Part shown: piece after piece, positions 59,654-64,000 of the stretch | Position numbering within the stretch: position 1 is the stretch's first letter | Layout of the letters: each line of letters starts with the position of its first letter | DNA from: Rhizobium mayense | GTDB taxonomy: Bacteria > Pseudomonadota > Alphaproteobacteria > Rhizobiales > Rhizobiaceae | Assembly (NCBI RefSeq): GCF_030272705.1 | Contig: NZ_JARFYM010000006.1 | Span: forward strand, 1-64,000 | Length of the DNA stretch: 64,000 bases | Direction of reading: 5' to 3' | The notes under the pieces: generated by a model | What the model was told of the DNA's origin: nothing | Databases searched by the model: none | The model's input: the letters and a program-made list of their open reading frames with translations, nothing else | Made by a program: the position numbers and the translations under genes

Positions 59654-60670
59654 ATGCGCCGCTTTCTTCCAGACACCTTCACGATGCTGCTCGTGCTCAC
59701 TGTGATCACAGCATCCTTCTTCCCCGTGCACGGGACGAGCGCTCACTATTTCAGCATTGCCACCAATTTCGCCATCGGCTTGCTGTTCTTCCTGCACGGT
59801 GCGCGTCTGTCGCGTGATGTCGTTATCGCCGGCATGCTGCATTGGCGGCTGCACATGGTCATCCTGCTGACCACATTCGGCATTTTCCCGCTTCTGGCGC
59901 TCGCCATGGGCGTGCTGGTTCCGACCATCCTGCCGCAGGCGCTTTACACCGGCATTCTGTTCCTGAGCGTGCTCCCCTCGACGGTGCAGTCGTCGATTGC
60001 CTTCACCTCGATTGGCGGCGGCAATGTGCCGGCCGCGATCTGCGCCGCTTCGGCCTCTAACATTTTCGGCATGTTCCTGACGCCCCTGCTCGTGGGCGTG
60101 CTCTTCTCCGTCGGCGGCCATGGCGGTGGATTCTCCTGGGACGTATTGGAGCAGATCATGCTGCAACTGCTGGCGCCCTTCATCGCCGGCCAGATCCTGC
60201 AGCCGTGGATCGGCAACTGGATACGCTCGAAGAAGAAGATCCTGATGCCGGTCGATCGCGGTTCGATCCTGATGGTCGTCTATTCGGCCTTCAGCGAGGC
60301 CGTCGCCGAGGGTCTCTGGCATACCTTCTCGCTGGTGGACATCATCACGGTCATCATCGCCAATATGGTGCTTCTGGCGGTAGTGCTCTGCATTACCATG
60401 TTCGGCAGCCGCGCACTCGGCTTCTCCAAGGCCGACGAGATCACCATCACCTTCTGCGGCTCGAAGAAGTCCCTGGCAAGCGGCGTGCCGATGGCCAACG
60501 TCATTTTCGCCGGTCAGGGCATCGGCGCCATCGTCCTGCCGCTGATGCTGTTCCATCAGATCCAGCTCATGGCCTGTGCCGTCATCGCCCAAAAATATGC
60601 CGATGCCGCCAAGAAGCGGGAAGCAGCAAAGGCCGAAGCCAAAGCGAATAGCGCCACGCACGCGGCGTAG
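59654..60670 (+). CDS. Bile acid:sodium symporter-family (SBF-like) transporter
   Basis: A 338-residue inner-membrane protein with about nine to ten hydrophobic segments. It matches the SBF-like branch: FFPVHGTSAHYFSIATNFAI, LLFFLHGARLSRDVVIAGML, FLSVLPSTVQSSIAFTSIGG (the crossover helix with N/Q residues) and FCGSKKSLASGVPMANVIF. The ATG at 59654 gives the natural cytoplasmic N-terminus MRRFLPDTF; a TTG six codons earlier is less likely. The transported anion is unknown. A terminator follows. Confidence 0.92.
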   Translation: MRRFLPDTFTMLLVLTVITASFFPVHGTSAHYFSIATNFAIGLLFFLHGARLSRDVVIAGMLHWRLHMVILLTTFGIFPLLALAMGVLVPTILPQALYTGILFLSVLPSTVQSSIAFTSIGGGNVPAAICAASASNIFGMFLTPLLVGVLFSVGGHGGGFSWDVLEQIMLQLLAPFIAGQILQPWIGNWIRSKKKILMPVDRGSILMVVYSAFSEAVAEGLWHTFSLVDIITVIIANMVLLAVVLCITMFGSRALGFSKADEITITFCGSKKSLASGVPMANVIFAGQGIGAIVLPLMLFHQIQLMACAVIAQKYADAAKKREAAKAEAKANSATHAA

Positions 60671-60698
60671 CTGCCTTTTAAACATTGCCAAAACAAAG

Positions 60699-60732
60699 AG
60701 GCGGCGCCCCAACGGAGCGCCGCCTTGTTTTT
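60699..60732 (+). terminator. Intrinsic terminator of the transporter gene
   Basis: AGGCGGCGC (60699-60707) pairs with GCGCCGCCT (60717-60725), followed by TGTTTTT. It lies about 30 bp after the stop codon. Confidence 0.88.
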
Positions 60733-60775
60733 ATGACCTTGGGAGGATCGGTCTTCGGCTATCTGTCGAAGGCCG

Positions 60776-61240
60776 TTAGTTGATGTGGGCCTCGATGGCC
60801 TTCGGCGTATCGACCGGCTCGGCCGCGATGGAGATGCGGCGGGGCTTCATGGCTTCCGGAATGTTGCGCAACAGATCGATGTGCAGCAGACCATTCTTCA
60901 GCGAAGCTGCCTGGACCTCGACATGGTCGGCGAGCTGGAAACGACGCTCGAAAGCGCGCTTGGCGATACCGCGATAGAGATACTCGCTGGCCTCGGTCGG
61001 CTCGGCGCTCTTTTCACCCTTGACCTGGAGAACATGGGCATGGGTCTCGATACTCAGTTCCTTTTCATCGAAACCGGCGACGGCCATGGTGATGCGATAG
61101 GTGTTCTCACCGGTCCGCTCGATGTTGTAGGGCGGATAGGTCTGGGCCTGATCCGGCTGGGCAAGGCTGTCGAGCATGGTGAAGAGGCGGTCGAAACCGA
61201 CGGTGGAACGGTAAAGGGGAGAGAAGTCTACGTGACGCAT
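60776..61240 (-). CDS. hsp20: Small heat-shock protein (Hsp20/IbpA family)
   Basis: A 154-residue alpha-crystallin chaperone that binds unfolding proteins. It starts MRHVDFSPLYRSTVGFDRLF, the form typical of rhizobial class A small heat-shock proteins, and contains the alpha-crystallin core TYRITMAVAGFDEKELSIET, a YLYRGIAKRAFERRFQLADH loop, and NGLLHIDLLRNIPEAMKPRR. The ATG at 61240 has AGGAGGA just upstream, which is partly masked in a ROSE-like leader. A consensus heat-shock sigma factor promoter lies about 100 nt further upstream, so both transcription and translation look heat-controlled. Confidence 0.95.
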   Translation of the reverse strand: MRHVDFSPLYRSTVGFDRLFTMLDSLAQPDQAQTYPPYNIERTGENTYRITMAVAGFDEKELSIETHAHVLQVKGEKSAEPTEASEYLYRGIAKRAFERRFQLADHVEVQAASLKNGLLHIDLLRNIPEAMKPRRISIAAEPVDTPKAIEAHIN

Positions 61241-61338
61241 AATGTCCTCCTGTGAGCGACGATTGCGATTCAGTTTTTGCCCCACGACCCCACTCTGGGC
61301 GGCCTCGGGACGGTTACGCGAGCCCGTTTGGCACCCGC
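61241..61338 (-). promoter_or_regulatory. ROSE-like RNA thermometer in hsp20 leader (candidate)
   Basis: The roughly 98-nt leader of hsp20 ends TCGCTCACAGGAGGACATT before the ATG. TCGCT (minus strand, 61255-61259) matches the U(U/C)GCU anti-Shine-Dalgarno consensus of ROSE elements and can pair imperfectly with AGGAGGA (61245-61251), leaving a G-G mismatch as in known ROSE RNAs. GC-rich upstream sequence could form the stabilising hairpins. Length and position match rhizobial ROSE elements, but I could not fold the RNA. Confidence 0.55.
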
Positions 61339-61344
61339 AGAATG

Positions 61345-61374
61345 GAGATGGGGATCGCTTTTCAGGAGTTCAAG
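61345..61374 (-). promoter_or_regulatory. Heat-shock (RpoH/sigma-32) promoter for hsp20
   Basis: On the minus strand, -35 CTTGAA (61369-61374) and -10 CCCCATCTC (61345-61353) are separated by 15 nt. This is a close match to the sigma-32 consensus CTTGAA/CCCCATnT. The predicted transcription start gives a leader of about 98 nt, the length expected for a ROSE element. Confidence 0.8.
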
Positions 61375-61464
61375 ACCCCAATGGTTCCCGCGAATTTCAC
61401 ACGGAAAGCCGCGTGAACCGCAGATGAACGCCCGGTTCGGCACCTGTTCAGGCTAGCCGCATTA

Positions 61465-61583
61465 TCAATGGAACCATCGGATGCATTCACTGTCCGATGA
61501 CTGAAGTGTATCGTCCCTTCTTCTTCAGTCCTTGCTCGGCCGGCTACGCGGAACTCTCTATCTCCGTAAGCCGGCCTTTTTTC
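61465..61583 (+). ncRNA. Candidate small RNA with three stem-loops and its own terminator
   Basis: In the gap between the hsp20 promoter and DUF2000, both minus-strand features, the plus strand shows three consecutive hairpins. SL1 is CATCGGA/TCCGATG (61475-61481/61493-61499), SL2 is ACTGAAG/CTTCAGT (61500-61506/61523-61529) with a 16-nt pyrimidine-rich loop, and SL3 is GGCCGGCT/AGCCGGCC (61538-61545/61569-61576), followed by TTTTTT. No plus-strand gene precedes this terminator. The 5' end and promoter are uncertain. Confidence 0.55.
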
Positions 61584-61592
61584 TTTGCTGCG

Positions 61593-62009
61593 TCAGCGCA
61601 ACAGCTTCAGCGAGCCCGTCAGCGATTTCACCCATTTCGCTGGACCCGCTATTCCGAGACCGTCGATCGCTTCCATTTTGAGGTCGCGGTCTGGAAAGGT
61701 TGCCTCATACTCCCTGTAATCGTGCAGCGAGCGCGCAAAGGCGGGAAAGGCGACGACTGCCCGCTCGCCCTGCGTTGGCAATGCCTTCAGCAGCAGCGAT
61801 CGCATGGTGTCGGTATCCGCCTGCAGCATCGGAACCGGCACGTTCGAACTGATGTCGATGGCCCGCCCTTCGCTGTCGATCAGTTGCCGCGCCGCAAGCG
61901 TGGGAAATCGCGCGCCCAGCCCAATCGCGATGGCGCCGGCGGTATTGGCGATCAGCCCGAGCGGCAGATCCGGATTGATGACGATGGCGAGGCGGATATC
62001 GGGAAACAT
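61593..62009 (-). CDS. DUF2000 family protein
   Basis: A 138-residue protein of the DUF2000 family (MFPDIRLAIVINPDLPLGLI, NTAGAIAIGLGARFPTLA). It is related to the peptidyl-tRNA hydrolase 2-like fold. The ATG at 62007-62009 gives the conserved N-terminus; an in-frame start 11 codons upstream is possible. It is divergent from an Lrp-family regulator 133 bp away, a pairing that suggests the regulator controls it. Function is unknown, possibly linked to amino-acid metabolism. Confidence 0.85.
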   Translation of the reverse strand: MFPDIRLAIVINPDLPLGLIANTAGAIAIGLGARFPTLAARQLIDSEGRAIDISSNVPVPMLQADTDTMRSLLLKALPTQGERAVVAFPAFARSLHDYREYEATFPDRDLKMEAIDGLGIAGPAKWVKSLTGSLKLLR

Positions 62010-62102
62010 GGAGAGCCTATTTCTTGGTGTCGACGTCGCCAAAAAGAATATCTTCGGCGCCGCGGAGAAACATACCTTTTATTGCTGATATTTGGCCGTA
62101 TA

Positions 62103-62117
62103 TGGTAGACACTACCA
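62103..62117. promoter_or_regulatory. 15-bp palindrome between DUF2000 and lrp genes, candidate Lrp site
   Basis: TGGTAG and CTACCA flank ACA (62103-62117), a perfect 6-3-6 repeat. Lrp-family proteins bind sites of about 15 bp with similar symmetry. It lies 25 bp before the regulator start and within the DUF2000 upstream region. Confidence 0.5.
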
Positions 62118-62142
62118 ATGTGGACGCATAACAAGGTGACAT

Positions 62143-62622
62143 ATGCCCTCCGCCCTTGAGTCGATCGACCTGAGAATCCTCGAAGCACTCCAGAAAGACG
62201 GACGCCTGACCAATCAGGCGCTTTCCTCAGAAGTTGGGCTCTCCACCTCTCCGTGCTGGCGGCGTGTGCGCCAACTGGAAGAAACCGGAGTCATCCAGAG
62301 CTATACGGCAACCCTCGACAGGCGCCAGATCGGCCTCGGCGTTCTGGCTTTCATCAGAGTGAAGATCGACAGCCACAGCGAGGCTGAAGCCGAAGAATTC
62401 TCGCGCGACGTCCTGAAGCTGAGCGAAGTCGTGGCGTGCTACAGCATCGCCGGAGACGCGGATTTCCTGCTGCAGGTCGTTGCCGCGGACCTCGATAGCT
62501 ATGCGGATTTCGCCATGGCGGTCGTTCGCCGCTTGCCGCGCATCAAGGAGATGCAGACGACGTTCGTGCTCAAGGAAATCAAACCTTTCAAAGGTTTTCC
62601 ACTGGATGTCGGCCAGCGATAA
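62143..62622 (+). CDS. Lrp/AsnC-family transcriptional regulator
   Basis: A 159-residue Lrp/AsnC protein. The N-terminal helix-turn-helix reads LESIDLRILEALQKDGRLTN then LGLSTSPCWRRVRQLEETGV-like sequence (here VGLSTSPCWRRVRQLEE), followed by a RAM/AsnC effector domain (VLAFIRVKIDSHSEAEAEEF, CYSIAGDADFLLQVVAADL). It probably senses an amino acid and controls the divergent DUF2000 gene. A palindrome at 62103-62117 is a candidate binding site. Confidence 0.94.
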   Translation: MPSALESIDLRILEALQKDGRLTNQALSSEVGLSTSPCWRRVRQLEETGVIQSYTATLDRRQIGLGVLAFIRVKIDSHSEAEAEEFSRDVLKLSEVVACYSIAGDADFLLQVVAADLDSYADFAMAVVRRLPRIKEMQTTFVLKEIKPFKGFPLDVGQR

Positions 62623-62749
62623 CGGCCGAAGACGAAATAGCCCGTTGACCGGTCGACACTTGGCTGCCGCGGATGTTTCGCCAGCCCTTTACGTTTGGAC
62701 CGAAGGCATTCTATTCTGAACGGGTGGCAGGTCGGTCGGGGGGTATTGA

Positions 62750-63817
62750 ATGTCGGCGCTCCCGTTCTCGAAGATATCAGCACCGCTGAACGCGCTGCTC
62801 GCCATAGTCGGTCTGTTGACCGTGGCTGCGCTCACGACGCCGAACATGACCGGACAGACCAGGCTCATTCTGGAACTCCTGCTCATCGGCATCTGGGCTG
62901 CCTACGTCCTGCAGCTGATCGAGACGCTGGTCGTGCAGCGCGCGAGAGACATTGGCGATAGAGCGCCGGAAATCACCATCGATGTGCTTGCCGTTTTGCT
63001 CCCCCTTGCCGCGTTTCTGATTGTCGGCGGGCGCGATCAGAGCCTCTATTGTGCCGTCTGGCTGCTGAAACCCCTGCGCGGCTCGACCTTCTTCCGCCTG
63101 CTGGGCAGGGTCCTGTCCAAAGAGGCTCACAACCTGATCGGTGTCACCTCGATCTTCGGCATCGTTCTGTTCGGTGCGGCTCTCATAGGCTATATCATCG
63201 AGCGCGACGTCCAGCCTGATAAGTTCGGCAGCATACCCCTGGCGATGTGGTGGGCGGTGGTCACGCTATCGACCACCGGCTATGGCGACGAGATTCCACA
63301 AAGTTTCGCCGGCCGCATACTGGCTGGGCTGGTCATGATGAGCGGAATCGCTATTTTCGGACTCTGGGCCGGCATTATCGCCACCGGCTTTTACGACGAA
63401 GTTCGTCGCCAGGACTTCGTGCGCAACTGGCAACTGGTTGCGGCGGTGCCGTTGTTTCAAAAGCTTGGCTCGGCGGTCCTGATCGAGATCGTGCGGGCCT
63501 TGAGGTCACGCGTCGTGCCGGCCGGCGGCATCATCTGTCGTAAGGGCGAGACCGGTGACCAGATGTTCTTCATCGTCGAGGGCCGGGTCAGCGTCGCCAC
63601 ACCGCACCCTGTGGAACTCGGCGCCGGCAGCTTCTTCGGCGAGATGGCGCTGATCACCGGCGAACCCCGGTCGGCGACCGTTAGCGCCGTAACTGAGGTC
63701 TCGCTGCTGTCGCTATATGCGGCCGATTTCCAGATGCTGTCCAGCAGCAGCCCGGAGATCGCCGACATCATCCGCAAAACCGCACTCGAGCGACGCGGCC
63801 CTGCACCGAAGTCCTGA
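62750..63817 (+). CDS. Cyclic-nucleotide-gated potassium channel (MloK1-like)
   Basis: A 355-residue protein, the length of Mesorhizobium MloK1. It has an S1-S4 voltage-sensor-like region (RQxxLR-type loop reduced, KPLRGSTFFRLLGRVLS as S4), the pore with selectivity filter STTGYGDE (about 176), and a C-terminal cyclic-nucleotide-binding domain with GSFFGEMALITGEPRSATVS. The C-terminus SSSPEIADIIRKTALERRG also follows MloK1. It conducts potassium under cAMP control. The start follows GGGGGTATTGA. Confidence 0.93.
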   Translation: MSALPFSKISAPLNALLAIVGLLTVAALTTPNMTGQTRLILELLLIGIWAAYVLQLIETLVVQRARDIGDRAPEITIDVLAVLLPLAAFLIVGGRDQSLYCAVWLLKPLRGSTFFRLLGRVLSKEAHNLIGVTSIFGIVLFGAALIGYIIERDVQPDKFGSIPLAMWWAVVTLSTTGYGDEIPQSFAGRILAGLVMMSGIAIFGLWAGIIATGFYDEVRRQDFVRNWQLVAAVPLFQKLGSAVLIEIVRALRSRVVPAGGIICRKGETGDQMFFIVEGRVSVATPHPVELGAGSFFGEMALITGEPRSATVSAVTEVSLLSLYAADFQMLSSSSPEIADIIRKTALERRGPAPKS

Positions 63818-63929
63818 CACAAAACACGTAATCTTGACGATGACGTAAGCGATATGGCAGCGTCGTCACTATTGGGCGTCGTCTCGTCGTTTGATGGCGC
63901 TTGTTCTGACCCTAGTTTGGCGCGGCTCG

Positions 63930-64000
63930 ATGCACCCCAGATTGCTCAAGACATTCCTCGCGGTTGCCCGGAACCGGAATTTCACCCGAGCTGCCGAAGA
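63930..64000 (+). CDS. LysR-family regulator (5' fragment, cut by window end)
   Basis: The last 71 bases encode MHPRLLKTFLAVARNRNFTR followed by AAE, the standard start of a LysR helix-turn-helix region (LxTFLAVARxxNFTRAAE). The frame is open to the window edge. The ATG at 63930 fits the family's usual start. Its target is unknown. Confidence 0.85.
   Translation, partial: MHPRLLKTFLAVARNRNFTRAAE

Noticed and set aside
59646..59662. Sigma-54-like -24/-12 sequence (TTGGCAC...CCGCT) near the transporter start
   Set aside because: It overlaps the start codon of the gene it would serve and the -12 element is poor.

Overview
The window is ordinary chromosomal DNA of an alphaproteobacterium of the Rhizobiaceae, most likely Rhizobium or a close relative. 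The evidence is the GC-rich protein-coding sequence, an Omp10-type Brucella/rhizobial lipoprotein, a MloK1-type potassium channel, a 41-residue cysteine-free L36, homospermidine synthase, DUF1036/DUF1244/DUF2312/DUF4865/DUF882 proteins, and a rhizobial-style intergenic palindromic repeat. I see no rRNA, tRNA, CRISPR array, insertion sequence, prophage or integrase. Gene order looks like core genome with a few accessory metabolic modules.

Layout. 1-6.3 kb: a tightly overlapping chemotaxis operon on the minus strand (STAS-cheY-cheA-cheW-mcp, the last cut by the window edge), facing a soluble, degenerate chemoreceptor-like protein on the plus strand. 6.3-8.3 kb: a Sel1-repeat exported protein behind a divergent ThiE-like protein. 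8.5-11.4 kb: an ArsR regulator, two small DUF465 proteins, purE-purK and rpmJ. 11.5-13.3 kb: a TPR protein and an alpha/beta hydrolase. 13.3-16.7 kb: a LysR regulator divergent from a tautomerase/cupin/DUF4865 run, then a threonine dehydratase-like enzyme. 16.7-20.6 kb: LysE exporter, 3-hydroxyisobutyrate dehydrogenase-like enzyme, and a methanethiol oxidase with a histidine-motif membrane protein. 20.9-24.6 kb: DUF1036-pyk, an N-formylglutamate amidohydrolase and two small DUF proteins. 24.7-30.5 kb: a DUF882 envelope protein, an NtrC-type regulator and an M3 peptidase.

30.7-34.0 kb is a five-gene plus-strand run: pabB, a class IV aminotransferase (pabC-like), a YciI protein, an NTF2-like protein and a haem-dependent oxidative N-demethylase. 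34.2-46.4 kb: homospermidine synthase, Omp10, a 5'-nucleotidase with a LysM tail, hemH, a PDZ pseudoprotease, a slipin/NfeD pair, a KdsD-type isomerase, an outer-membrane beta-barrel and galU. 46.6-50.3 kb: a MltB-type transglycosylase, a DUF459 protein and a beta-lactamase-fold hydrolase. 50.3-58.3 kb: gltD, gltB and a divergent threonine aldolase. 58.7-64 kb: LysR with a divergent bile-acid-family transporter, an Hsp20 gene with a heat-shock promoter and ROSE-like leader, a candidate small RNA, DUF2000 divergent from an Lrp regulator, a MloK1-type channel, and the start of another LysR gene.

The most interesting signals are: an orphan plus-strand terminator preceded by two more hairpins (61465-61583), which looks like an unannotated small RNA; a sigma-32 promoter plus ROSE-like thermometer ahead of hsp20; an HtrA-like protein that has lost all three catalytic residues; a DUF459 protein lacking the SGNH serine and histidine; a soluble receptor-like protein with a non-canonical tip facing the che operon; and a 21-bp palindrome midway between gltB and the threonine aldolase gene. 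Functions come from recognisable motifs and family knowledge. No searches were run, and starts were chosen by eye from ribosome binding sites and conserved N-termini.
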